A stretch of DNA of 64,000 nucleotides from a virus: positions 124,001 to 188,000 of IMG/VR virus record IMGVR_UViG_3300020202_000001; one strand, 5' to 3'. Positions 57,007-64,000 of this stretch are shown one piece after another. The notes beneath the pieces were generated by a model. The model was not told where the DNA came from. It saw nothing but the letters and a program-made list of their open reading frames with translations, and searched no databases. Each line of letters starts with the position of its first letter. The stretch's first letter is position 1. The position numbers and the translations under genes are program-made.

Positions 57007-57924
57007 ATGAGTCACCCCACGGGCGACGAGATGAACGGCTTCACCGTCTTCGTGCTCCTCTACGGGGACCACCTGGAGCTGGCCAGGCGTTCACTCGGGT
57101 CGATCGCGTACAACTGTGACCCCGCCCTATGCCGGTCGATCAGGGTGGGCATGAACGCGGTCAGCGACCGCTCCCGGGCCGCGGCCCTGGAGCTGCTGAC
57201 CACGATCGTGCCCGCCGGCGTCGAGACGCTGGTCTACGACGCCGGACCCCACAACCGGCTCAAGTACCCCATGATGCGGAAGATGTTCAACGACCCGAAG
57301 CACCGGGTCGTGACGCCGCACACCATGTGGTTCGACGACGACTCGTGCATCGACCCCGACACCGACTACACCTGGTGGCGGCGGGTCTACGACCGGATGC
57401 AGCAGGCCGACATGATCGGCAAGCTGTACACGTTCCCCGTCGCCCCCCGGCAGCGACAGGCGATCGAGGCCCAGCCCTGGTACACGGGCAAGCTGGTGCC
57501 GGGCAAGTTCACGTTCGCCACCGGCGGGTGGTGGGCGTGCCGGACGAAACACCTGCAGCGGTGGGACTACCCGTTCCGCCAGCTGACGCACAACGGGGGC
57601 GACACGGTCCTCGGGGAGCTGATGCGGCAGCAGGGGCTGTCGCTCAGAAACTTCTCGGAGGGCGTGTGGATCAACGCGGACGAACACGGCAACGCGAGCA
57701 AGGCCCCCCGAAGGGGTGAAAGTCGCAAGCCGCTCTGGTACAACTACCCGGCCGACGAGGACACCGCCGCCTACCACGCGTTCAAGATCGAGGCGGTAGA
57801 CCCGAACGCGGGCGAGTGGTGGGTGGGGCGGCCGAAGTCGGAGGTCATCGGACAGGTGCAGCGGACCGTCGACCAGCTCGGCAGGCAGTACCGCAGGCGA
57901 CCCCCACAGGTACCAGGACTATGA
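57007..57924 (+). CDS. Glycosyltransferase, family 2-like
   Basis: A 305-aa protein. It starts with a Rossmann-like strand (FTVFVLLYGDHLELARRSL), then a helix-strand pattern ending at MWFDDDSCIDPDTDY near residues 108-122, which supplies the Asp-rich metal-binding D-x-D of GT-A glycosyltransferases. FATGGWWACRTKHL follows at ~175, resembling the acceptor-side loop. It would transfer a sugar from a nucleotide sugar to a protein, DNA or cell-envelope acceptor. The ATG at 57031 is also possible. It is flanked by a strong terminator upstream. The acceptor is unknown; DNA glucosylation is possible but not shown. Confidence 0.75.
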   Translation: MSHPTGDEMNGFTVFVLLYGDHLELARRSLGSIAYNCDPALCRSIRVGMNAVSDRSRAAALELLTTIVPAGVETLVYDAGPHNRLKYPMMRKMFNDPKHRVVTPHTMWFDDDSCIDPDTDYTWWRRVYDRMQQADMIGKLYTFPVAPRQRQAIEAQPWYTGKLVPGKFTFATGGWWACRTKHLQRWDYPFRQLTHNGGDTVLGELMRQQGLSLRNFSEGVWINADEHGNASKAPRRGESRKPLWYNYPADEDTAAYHAFKIEAVDPNAGEWWVGRPKSEVIGQVQRTVDQLGRQYRRRPPQVPGL

Positions 57925-58355
57925 ACTTCAACCTCCACTGGATCGACGTCAGCGAGGCACTCCAAAAGCAGGTGCAGCCCCGGGCCATCCTCGAACGCCC
58001 GCAGGTGGGCGGGAAGAACCGGGCGGCCAACGCCGGGATCTTCGGGACGGCCCGGGTCGGCCGGCAGGGCGAGTTCTGGGTGCCGAGCAACGCGATCACC
58101 GAGCCGGCGATCAAGTGGGAGGTCACGAACCAGGGCGACCACGTCTCGATCCCGCTCAACGCGTACCGCACCCCGGAGCAGGCCAAGGGCTGGCTGGTGG
58201 CGGCGGCGATGGAGCACGGGCTCCGGGCCGGGTTCGACCTGGGCCGACGATGTCACAAGCAACCGGTCGAGATCACCCTCGTGCTCGGGCACAAGGTCGA
58301 CGCGGTCGAGGAAGGTTATCGCTTCTACCTGGGCCTCTCGGTCCAGGTCGAATGA
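57921..58355 (+). CDS. Hypothetical protein, 144 aa
   Basis: Start overlaps the previous stop (ATGA), indicating coupling with the glycosyltransferase. Alpha/beta mix: NRAANAGIFGTARVGRQGEF, then AKGWLVAAAMEHGLRAGFDL and EITLVLGHKVDAVEEGYRF. No family is recognised. Confidence 0.62.
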   Translation: MNFNLHWIDVSEALQKQVQPRAILERPQVGGKNRAANAGIFGTARVGRQGEFWVPSNAITEPAIKWEVTNQGDHVSIPLNAYRTPEQAKGWLVAAAMEHGLRAGFDLGRRCHKQPVEITLVLGHKVDAVEEGYRFYLGLSVQVE

Positions 58356-58368
58356 AGGAGTTCACGCA

Positions 58369-58956
58369 ATGGCCAAGGCAGCACAGATCGCGCAGTCCCG
58401 CAGGGCGGCCCCGGCGGCCCCCGCAGCGGCCCCGCAGAGGGCCGCCAGGCCCCCGAAGGCACCCGCACCGCCCCCGAGCCCCACGCAGCTGCTCGCGGAC
58501 GCGTACGACGCCCTGCGGCTCTGCGAGGACGGCATGGCGGCGTACTCGACGCTGCAGAACATGATGGCCGGCGACAAGCCGGGGGCGCAAACGGGCGTCC
58601 CGGCCCCCCGGTTCGCTTGGGAGGCCGCCCCTCCGGGCGGGACGCCCCGGCAGATCGTGTCCAACCTCGCCAAGCTGCCGCCGGAGGACCGCCCGGCCGT
58701 GCTCGGGCCGCTCGTCAACCTCCACTTCGACCAGATGCTGGCCGGAGCGGAGAAGGCGAAGGCCATGGTCGACCGGCTGGTGGCGATCCTGACCGCCAGC
58801 GCTCAGGCGGCGGCCCCGGCCGACGAGGAGGCGGGCGACGACCAGCCCGAGGACGACCAGCCCGTCGAGGACGGCGACGACATGGAGGCCGCCGACGAGG
58901 ACCAGGACGACCAGGACGACGACGAAGAGACCGACGACGACCAGCAAGGCGGATGA
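58369..58956 (+). CDS. Hypothetical protein with acidic tail, 195 aa
   Basis: Starts at an ATG with AAGGAG upstream. The N-terminal ~40 residues are Ala/Pro/Arg-rich. Residues ~45-145 look folded and helical (PTQLLADAYDALRLCEDGMA). The last ~45 residues are very acidic and rich in Asp/Glu/Gln. No family is recognised. Confidence 0.62.
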   Translation: MAKAAQIAQSRRAAPAAPAAAPQRAARPPKAPAPPPSPTQLLADAYDALRLCEDGMAAYSTLQNMMAGDKPGAQTGVPAPRFAWEAAPPGGTPRQIVSNLAKLPPEDRPAVLGPLVNLHFDQMLAGAEKAKAMVDRLVAILTASAQAAAPADEEAGDDQPEDDQPVEDGDDMEAADEDQDDQDDDEETDDDQQGG

Positions 58957-58958
58957 CC

Positions 58959-59609
58959 ATGAGCTTCGTGCGAAAAGAGGACGTGGAGGCGATCGTCGCG
59001 GAGGCCGACCCGCACGACGGCTTCCGGGTGAAGGACGTGGTGGTAGGGGGCGAGCACTCCCTCCACCTCGTCTTTCGCCGGGGCGGCGTGCCGGTGGCCC
59101 CGCCGTGGCGGATCGGCGGCGGCATGAGCAAGCAGGTGTGGGCGCGAAAGGACCCCACGCCCGAGCAGATTGGCGAGAAGCGCCGGCTCATCATGCTGCT
59201 CGAAGCGGTCTGCCGCTTCATGAACACCTGCGGCGACTGGAACCAACTGGAGGACGTGCTGAGCGGGTTCAGCACGATGATCGGCGGCGACCTGCAGCTC
59301 GCGCTGTGCGGGTCGTTCCAGCTGATCGACTCGTGCGTGACCACCGAGGGCATGTACGAGCACGTCTTCTACTCGCCCGAGAGCCCGTGGGCGATCCGGT
59401 GGGCCGACGAGCAGTTCTTCGACGTCGTCTCGCTGAACGAGATCAACCGGGAGCTACAAGAACAGGAAGCGAGCGAACCAGATGTCCTCCCCGGAGGAAC
59501 CGATCAAGGGTTCGGAGAGGACCTACCCCGTCAACCAGATCATCGACAACTGGAAGCGGTGGAGGGCGACGCTGGCGAAGACGTACCTGGACCAGACCCC
59601 GAGGGGTGA
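58959..59609 (+). CDS. Hypothetical protein, ~216 aa
   Basis: ATG at 58959 follows AAGGCGG; an in-frame ATG at 58953 overlaps the previous stop. The first ~170 residues look folded (FRVKDVVVGGEHSLHLVFRR, NQLEDVLSGFSTMIGGDLQL, TEGMYEHVFYSPESPWAIRW). The C-terminal ~40 residues overlap the next gene and lose codon bias. No family is recognised. Confidence 0.6.
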   Translation: MSFVRKEDVEAIVAEADPHDGFRVKDVVVGGEHSLHLVFRRGGVPVAPPWRIGGGMSKQVWARKDPTPEQIGEKRRLIMLLEAVCRFMNTCGDWNQLEDVLSGFSTMIGGDLQLALCGSFQLIDSCVTTEGMYEHVFYSPESPWAIRWADEQFFDVVSLNEINRELQEQEASEPDVLPGGTDQGFGEDLPRQPDHRQLEAVEGDAGEDVPGPDPEG

Positions 59610-60399
59610 CACGTTCGACATCTTCGTCAACGATCTCTACGAGCTACTGCCCAAGACGATCAACTACGACACCGTGTACGCCTCGGTCGAGGACCTGGCG
59701 GGCACCAAGCTGACCTCGGACGTGCTCCGGCAGGTGTGCTGGCGGCTGGCCGGCAACCTCGGGCGGATGGCCGAGCAGACGCCCGTGCCGACCTGGACCC
59801 GCCAGCCGTTCCCGGAGTGGGTGCCCGCGCAGATCGCGTCCGCCAAGCGGCGGCTGAGCGGCAAGGGCGACCTCGGGTACGTCTACACGATCCAGGTGCT
59901 GGCCGGGCTCTCCGCCGGCCTGAAGACGACGAAGTTCTGGACCGACAAACAGGTCCGCTACATGGCCGGCGACTTCGGGTTCGCACGCCGCCGGCCGAGC
60001 GAGCGGTCGACGCAGCTGCCCCGCAACCAGTTCCAGAGCCCGATGGAGCTGGTCACGTTACGCCTCACGCTCCTGATCGACCCCAAGCTGTGCACGCCGG
60101 CCGAGCCCGGGTTCGAGAAGACGAAGATCTCCTCGGCCAACCTGGACTGGAACCGGGAGCAGATGAAGTACCGCGACCGGTACGACCCGGGCTACCAGTG
60201 CCCGCAGGGCGTCACCCACCAGGTGCCGTGCTGCCGGTGCCCGTTCGGGATCAGCACCTGCCGGGCGGCCGTGCACCCGACCGACTACGAGTTCGACTAC
60301 TGCGAGCAATGTGGCCGCGACCGCGCCCCCTACGACACGTCCGTGTCGAAGGAGATGTGCGTCGAGTGCTACGAGCGAAAGATCCTCCAGAGGAGGTAG
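59482..60399 (+). CDS. Hypothetical protein with C-terminal zinc motif, 305 aa
   Basis: The body is helical (NWKRWRATLAKTYLDQTPRG, then CWRLAGNLGRMAEQTPVPTW). The C-terminus carries CCRCPFGISTC near residue 245, then CEQCGRDRAP and CVECYERK, two or three CxxC pairs likely to bind zinc. Function unknown. It starts inside the previous gene with no strong ribosome site, and a clear AGGAGGT site for the next gene lies at its own end. Confidence 0.64.
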   Translation: MSSPEEPIKGSERTYPVNQIIDNWKRWRATLAKTYLDQTPRGDTFDIFVNDLYELLPKTINYDTVYASVEDLAGTKLTSDVLRQVCWRLAGNLGRMAEQTPVPTWTRQPFPEWVPAQIASAKRRLSGKGDLGYVYTIQVLAGLSAGLKTTKFWTDKQVRYMAGDFGFARRRPSERSTQLPRNQFQSPMELVTLRLTLLIDPKLCTPAEPGFEKTKISSANLDWNREQMKYRDRYDPGYQCPQGVTHQVPCCRCPFGISTCRAAVHPTDYEFDYCEQCGRDRAPYDTSVSKEMCVECYERKILQRR

Positions 60400-60401
60400 C
60401 G

Positions 60402-60806
60402 TTGCCGGAAGACTTGAGCTGGATGAGCCGGCCGCTGGAAGAGGGCGAGTTCGAGACGGGTTGCCACACCCACCAGGGTAACGACCTGATCCTGTTCGCC
60501 CAGACGACGAGAGAGCTGCACGACCGCCGGTACACGATCTTCGGGACCGTGTACGGCAGGCACCGCACCGAGCCCGACTTCGACTGGGTGGAGGCGCTGC
60601 GAGCACCGATCAAGGAGCTGTTCCGTGAAACGACACGCAAGTACCGCCGCGAGGTCCGGGAAGACCCCGGCGGCGACGTCTACACCTACCCCGACTTCTT
60701 CAACTGCTGCATCCGCGACTACCTCCGGTGGATCGAGGACTACGGCCACGACGCCGGCCCAGCCCCAGCCGGACACGAGCATCCCCGACTCCGCCACGCC
60801 TGCTGA
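60402..60806 (+). CDS. Hypothetical protein, 134 aa (TTG start)
   Basis: TTG start with AGGAGGT four bases upstream, one of the best ribosome sites in this part. Charged and alpha/beta (DLILFAQTTRELHDRRYTIF, DYLRWIEDYGHDAG). The last residues overlap the next gene. No family is recognised. Confidence 0.6.
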   Translation: MPEDLSWMSRPLEEGEFETGCHTHQGNDLILFAQTTRELHDRRYTIFGTVYGRHRTEPDFDWVEALRAPIKELFRETTRKYRREVREDPGGDVYTYPDFFNCCIRDYLRWIEDYGHDAGPAPAGHEHPRLRHAC

Positions 60807-61248
60807 GCGCCGGCGCTACCAGGCGTACCTCCGCGAGGCCCACCCGTTCCCCGGCGTGAGCTTCCGCAAGTTCATCGACGGCGAGCGGTCGCAGGAGCCG
60901 ACGCCGAAGGAGGACCCCAACGGCCCGCCGGCCCCGCTGCGGGACTGGACGAGCCTTACCGAGGACGTGAAGCTGCCGGGCGACCTGACGCCCGGGTTCA
61001 TGTCCGCCCGCCCCGAGCTGATCCGCGTCCGCGAGGGCCGCACGTTCAACGAGGAGGAGACGCAGGCGGTCGTGCACGCGCTGCGGGTCCTGGTCGAGAC
61101 GAACGTGCTGCTGCAGGGTCGCAGCCGGGAGATCGCCAAGCGGGTAAAGAACGTCCTCGGGGCCGTCGAGAACGTCCGGGTCACGCTCAGCAACCTCGAC
61201 GACGAGGCGAACTACCGCACGCCGCACCCGAGGACCGACGAGTCATGA
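60625..61248 (+). CDS. Hypothetical protein, 207 aa (start uncertain)
   Basis: The C-terminal two-thirds, from about 60740, carry the codon bias and look folded (YQAYLREAHPFPGVSFRKFI, QAVVHALRVLVETNVLLQGR, NVLGAVENVRVTLSNLDDE). The only canonical start upstream is GTG at 60625, inside the previous gene, and that part of the frame is Ser/Thr-rich and shadow-like. No start codon lies near 60740. No family is recognised. The stop overlaps the next ATG. Confidence 0.55.
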   Translation: MKRHASTAARSGKTPAATSTPTPTSSTAASATTSGGSRTTATTPAQPQPDTSIPDSATPAERRRYQAYLREAHPFPGVSFRKFIDGERSQEPTPKEDPNGPPAPLRDWTSLTEDVKLPGDLTPGFMSARPELIRVREGRTFNEEETQAVVHALRVLVETNVLLQGRSREIAKRVKNVLGAVENVRVTLSNLDDEANYRTPHPRTDES

Positions 61249-61427
61249 CCTGTCCGTTCTGCCACCGCGACGTGCCGAAGGAGCAGCTGAAGTCGGGGCG
61301 GTGTCCGCACTGCGGCACGTCCGTCCCGACCGTGCACCTCCAGCGGCGGTGGCAGCCCGTGCCGATGATCGACCACAGCCAACGACGCGGCCGCGAGGGC
61401 CGCCTCAAGCGACGAAGGGACGACTGA
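61245..61427 (+). CDS. Small zinc-ribbon protein, 60 aa
   Basis: Start overlaps the previous stop (ATGA). MTCPFCHRDVPKEQ and RCPHCGTSV give two CxxC pairs about 17 residues apart, a zinc-ribbon module, followed by an Arg-rich C-terminus (RRGREGRLKRRRDD). Probably binds nucleic acid; no specific role. Confidence 0.6.
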   Translation: MTCPFCHRDVPKEQLKSGRCPHCGTSVPTVHLQRRWQPVPMIDHSQRRGREGRLKRRRDD

Positions 61428-61428
61428 C

Positions 61429-61620
61429 GTGACGGAGCACCCCCAGCAAGGCCAGGACCGACTGGACGACATCCTGAACCACCTGGCCGAGCTGGGGGTG
61501 CCGCACGCGGCCATCCGCGTCACCCGCGACCCCGCGGGCGACCGCGTCGCCGTCGCCCCGCCCTACGACACGTCCGAGGTGAGGGTGTACCTCGCCTCCG
61601 CCTCGCAGCGGCCCAACTGA
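61429..61620 (+). CDS. Small hypothetical protein, 63 aa
   Basis: GTG start 1 bp after the zinc-ribbon stop. Short alpha/beta sequence (RLDDILNHLAELGVPHAAIR, then EVRVYLASASQ). No family is recognised. It is the last gene before palindrome copy 10 and thyX. Confidence 0.55.
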   Translation: MTEHPQQGQDRLDDILNHLAELGVPHAAIRVTRDPAGDRVAVAPPYDTSEVRVYLASASQRPN

Positions 61621-61628
61621 GGGCCGAT

Positions 61629-61647
61629 CCAAAAACCGGTTTTGAGA
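61629..61647 (+). repeat. Dispersed palindrome, copy 10
   Basis: CCAAAAACCGGTTTTGAGA, one mismatch at the 5' end with an intact core. It overlaps the AGAAGGAG ribosome site of the thyX-like gene, whose ATG is at 61658, so binding here could block thyX expression. Confidence 0.8.
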
Positions 61648-61657
61648 AGGAGCGTGC

Positions 61658-62731
61658 ATGAGTTTCGTACTCCCCAAGGTCTTCCGCGTCGGCTACACGA
61701 AGGTCGACTTCGAGCAGGTGTCCGAGTACCTGCGGTACACCAAGCAGGAGCTGTTCGCCGGCGAGCTGCAGGCCGCCAAGGAGGACGGCATCAGCCCGGC
61801 CGAGGCCCTGTGCTCGATGTTCGGCAAGATGTGCTACAAGAGCCTCGTGCTCGGGCAGAACGCGAACGTGAAGAAGGTGCGGGCCGTCCGCGAGAACCTG
61901 GCCGGCACGTTCGCCAGCGGGCACGGGTCCGTGTTCGAGCACGTCGGGTTCAACTTCATCGTCACCGACTGCAGCCGCGTGTTCACGCACGAGCTGGTGC
62001 GGCACCGCGTCGGCACGGCGTTCAGCCAGACGAGCGGCCGGTACGTCCGCCCGGTCCCGAACGAGCAGGGCGAGCTGGACATCGCGTTCGTCCACGACCC
62101 GATCCTCGACCCCGTCCGCGAGAACATCGAGAACGTCCTCTCCTACCTGGCGATGAACTACCAGGACATGGAGATCAAGCTGGGCATCGCCGACCCGGAG
62201 GTCGTGGCCAAGCGGCTCAAGCAGGTCCGCGAGGACATGGTCGGGGCGCAGGGCTCCCTCCTGGCCGAGCTGCAGGCCGAGGCGGACGAGCTGGCGGCGT
62301 ACAAGGTGACCGTCGACAACTTCGAGCTGAAGAAGAAGCTGACGTCGGCGCTGCGTCGCATCCTGCCGAACGGGCAGGCGAACGAGATCGCGTTCAGCGT
62401 GAACATCCGCACGCTCCGCCACTGCGTCCAGATCCGCACGCAGCGGTTCGCCGAGTGGGAGATCCGGGCGGTCTTCGCCCAGATCTACCAGCTCATCAAG
62501 GACAAGTTCCCCATGGTCTTCCACGGGGCCAAGGAGCGGATCGTCGACGGCCTGCCCGAGGTGTACGGCATGAAGCTCCAGCCGTACGACGTGACGGTCG
62601 AGGGCCTGCCCGACGTCGAGCTGCTGAACGAGGCCGCCTTCCGCAACTTCAAACGGCTTTCCCCCGCGACGGAGAAGCTGCTCAAGGACGGCGCGACCGC
62701 CGCCCTCAACGAGCTGCTGCCCGCCGCATAA
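61658..62731 (+). CDS. thyX: Flavin-dependent thymidylate synthase
   Basis: A 357-aa protein. RHRVGTAFSQTSGRYV near residues 115-130 is the ThyX signature: an RHR motif, then the Ser and Arg-Tyr that bind FAD and dUMP. A second conserved region (NIRTLRHCVQIRTQRFAEWE, ~248-267) is also present. ThyX makes dTMP from dUMP using methylenetetrahydrofolate, FAD and NADPH, independent of ThyA. It is longer than typical ThyX (~220-250 aa) owing to insertions around residues 150-240. It sits behind a dispersed palindrome, so it is probably under phage control. Confidence 0.88.
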   Translation: MSFVLPKVFRVGYTKVDFEQVSEYLRYTKQELFAGELQAAKEDGISPAEALCSMFGKMCYKSLVLGQNANVKKVRAVRENLAGTFASGHGSVFEHVGFNFIVTDCSRVFTHELVRHRVGTAFSQTSGRYVRPVPNEQGELDIAFVHDPILDPVRENIENVLSYLAMNYQDMEIKLGIADPEVVAKRLKQVREDMVGAQGSLLAELQAEADELAAYKVTVDNFELKKKLTSALRRILPNGQANEIAFSVNIRTLRHCVQIRTQRFAEWEIRAVFAQIYQLIKDKFPMVFHGAKERIVDGLPEVYGMKLQPYDVTVEGLPDVELLNEAAFRNFKRLSPATEKLLKDGATAALNELLPAA

Positions 62732-62738
62732 CACCTAC

Positions 62739-62777
62739 GGCGACCGGGGCGGGCTAGGCGGCCCGCCCCGCGTCGCC
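62739..62777 (+). terminator. Hairpin terminator candidate after thyX
   Basis: GGCGAC and GGGGCGGGC pair with GCCCGCCCC and GTCGCC around a 6-base loop, with small bulges. No U-tract follows. It lies between the thyX stop at 62731 and the methyltransferase start at 62802. Confidence 0.5.
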
Positions 62778-62801
62778 CTCACATCTGCAGCGGAGGACAA
62801 C

Positions 62802-63461
62802 ATGAGTCGCGAGGCGTTCTTCTCGGAGGTGTACGCGAAGTGTCACTGGTCCGGCGGCGGGTCCGGGTCCGGCAGCTCGCCGGCGAACTCCGCCCGGTAC
62901 CGCGAGCTGCTCGACCGGCTGCTGCGGGCCGTCCCGTTCGGCCTGGTCGTCGACGTCGGGTGCGGCGACTGGCGGGTGGGCGGGCTGATGAACTACCACG
63001 AGCGACCGCTCCGGTACGTCGGCCTGGAGATCGTGCCCGCCGTGTGCGCCAAGCTGGTCGAGACGCACAAGCACCGGAACGTCGAGTTCCGCCGGGCCGA
63101 CGTGCTGGTCGACCCGCTGCCGCCGGTGAACCCGGTGGTCGCCTCGCTGCTCGTCGTCAAGGACGTCATGCAGCACTGGCTGCCCGAGGAGGTGCAGTCG
63201 TTCCTCCCCAAGATGGTCCCGTTCGACTACGCGCTGCTGACGAACGACGTGGCGACGCCGGGGGCGGAGAAGAGCTGGCACAGCAAGACGCGGGACCGCT
63301 ACCGGCCCTGCGACGTGCGGCTGCTCGGGCTCCAGGCGGTCGAGGTCCTGTCGCAGGACTCGCCCAAGCCGAACCACCCCCGCAAGGTCACACTGCTGCT
63401 CCGGCGGGGCGGGACGGAACCCGTGCCCGCGGAACTGGCGGCGAGGCTCGCCGTCCGCTAA
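62802..63461 (+). CDS. Class I SAM-dependent methyltransferase
   Basis: A 219-aa protein. Residues ~47-60 (GLVVDVGCGDWRVGG) are motif I, the SAM-binding glycine loop, and YVGLEIV follows with the acidic residue that holds the ribose. An N-terminal W-S-G-G-G-S-G-S-G region precedes it, a feature of a known phage methyltransferase group. The acceptor is unknown. A C-C-C-C-C/G-G-G element lies between its stop and the next gene. Confidence 0.72.
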   Translation: MSREAFFSEVYAKCHWSGGGSGSGSSPANSARYRELLDRLLRAVPFGLVVDVGCGDWRVGGLMNYHERPLRYVGLEIVPAVCAKLVETHKHRNVEFRRADVLVDPLPPVNPVVASLLVVKDVMQHWLPEEVQSFLPKMVPFDYALLTNDVATPGAEKSWHSKTRDRYRPCDVRLLGLQAVEVLSQDSPKPNHPRKVTLLLRRGGTEPVPAELAARLAVR

Positions 63462-63468
63462 GATCTCC

Positions 63469-63484
63469 CCCGTTCGGGTAAACC
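63469..63484 (+). promoter_or_regulatory. C/G inverted repeat with -10-like TAAACC
   Basis: CCCG-TT-CGGG (63469-63478), followed at once by TAAACC (63479-63484). A weak -35 and the family resemblance to the elements at 20645, 28321 and 55930 support it. It leads to the gene at 63514. Confidence 0.4.
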
Positions 63485-63513
63485 CCTGTCATCCAACCGA
63501 AGGAGCGACCGCG

Positions 63514-64000
63514 ATGAGCATGCAGCTTCGTAACCCCAACGGCGGCGACAACCGGGCCTACGCACCCTACCGGGACGTGGCCCACAACTTCCGCTTCGTC
63601 GTCACCGAGGTGGCGGAGCGGCTGACCGACCACCGTTGGAAGGAGCTGCACGCCGTCGTGCTCCCCGAGCCCACCCCGGAGCAGCTCGGCCAGGCCTCGC
63701 AGGCGTTCATCACGTTCGTCGTGTCCGCCACGCAGGACAAGAACGAGAAGATGTACGACGCCCTGAAGCGGTCGGGCTGGTTCGACTGCCACCCCAGCGC
63801 CCAGGCGATCTACATGGCCACCCTCGGGGCGGTCATGAGCGGCATCTACTTCAACGGAGCCCGCGAGGCCACCCTCGGCGGCGAAGGCCCGTGCAGCGAC
63901 GTCGCAGGCGTCGTCCGCGCGGGCCGTGAGTTCCACCAGCTGATCTCCGCCCCACGGTGGAAGCGCCCGTGGCTCAAGCTGAAGAACAAGCTGGCGAAAG
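63514..64000 (+). CDS. Hypothetical protein, truncated at right edge
   Basis: ATG at 63514 with GAAGGAG upstream. The open frame runs off the end of the window: at least 162 residues, starting MSMQLRNPNGGDNRAYAPY. The body has ELHAVVLPEPTPEQLGQASQ, QDKNEKMYDALKRSGWFD and helical ATLGAVMSGIYFNGAREATL. No family is recognised; the sequence is incomplete. Confidence 0.65.
   Translation, partial: MSMQLRNPNGGDNRAYAPYRDVAHNFRFVVTEVAERLTDHRWKELHAVVLPEPTPEQLGQASQAFITFVVSATQDKNEKMYDALKRSGWFDCHPSAQAIYMATLGAVMSGIYFNGAREATLGGEGPCSDVAGVVRAGREFHQLISAPRWKRPWLKLKNKLAK

Overview
The window reads as part of a large double-stranded DNA tailed bacteriophage genome. The evidence is a terminase large subunit, a phage-type replication and recombination set, dense packing with ATGA or TGATG start/stop overlaps, and dozens of small unknown genes. 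GC content is very high and third codon positions are almost all G or C. The host cannot be named from sequence alone. An ECF-type sigma factor and a short histone H1-like (Hc1-type) protein would fit a Planctomycetota-like or similar high-GC host, but this is only a suggestion. No capsid, portal, tail, lysis or integrase gene is recognised, so the structural module must lie outside the window or be too diverged to see.

Layout. 1-6.1 kb: ECF sigma factor, zinc-ribbon and unknown proteins, and a possible PD-(D/E)xK nuclease-like protein, closed by two strong hairpin terminators. 6.2-12.9 kb: two leftward genes (an unknown 430-aa protein and terL) interleaved with rightward genes for a primase-like zinc-finger protein, an Hc1-like protein and unknowns. 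13-23.4 kb: small membrane proteins, an RNase H-fold protein, many unknowns and a dCTP deaminase-like enzyme. 23.36-23.6 kb: the longest gene-free stretch, with a branched RNA-like fold, a canonical sigma70-type promoter and a palindrome at the transcription start, followed by a Rep-like zinc protein. 24.5-34.2 kb: unknowns, a zinc-ribbon/Nudix fusion, and a cassette of PAPS-reductase-like ATPase plus SAM methyltransferase flanked by two cysteine-rich proteins, one of them DUF6283-like. 34.3-46.7 kb: SbcD and SbcC homologues, a superfamily II helicase, a DnaB-like helicase and a TOPRIM primase. 46.7-56 kb: DNA polymerase with an N-terminal uracil-DNA-glycosylase fold, thymidylate kinase, a protein with a huge acidic tail (possible SSB) and a UvsX/RecA-like recombinase. 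56-64 kb: a ParB-like DNA-binding protein, a glycosyltransferase, unknowns, ThyX, a methyltransferase and a gene running off the right edge.

The core of the window is a self-sufficient replication system (primase, helicases, polymerase, recombinase, SbcCD) with thymidylate supply (Dcd-like, Tmk, ThyX). Two repeated DNA signals link the modules. The first is a near-perfect 18-19 bp palindrome with the core AAAACCGGTTTT: eight good copies upstream of rightward genes, one at a convergent gene junction and one degenerate copy inside sbcC. The second is a C5-N2-4-G5 inverted repeat inside or beside sigma70-like promoters. Together they look like a phage-wide regulatory or partition network. Several high-GC overlaps (1.3-3.3 kb, 14.3-14.7 kb, 31.8-32.4 kb, 34.5-34.9 kb, 60.6-60.8 kb) hold overprinted or unusually started genes.
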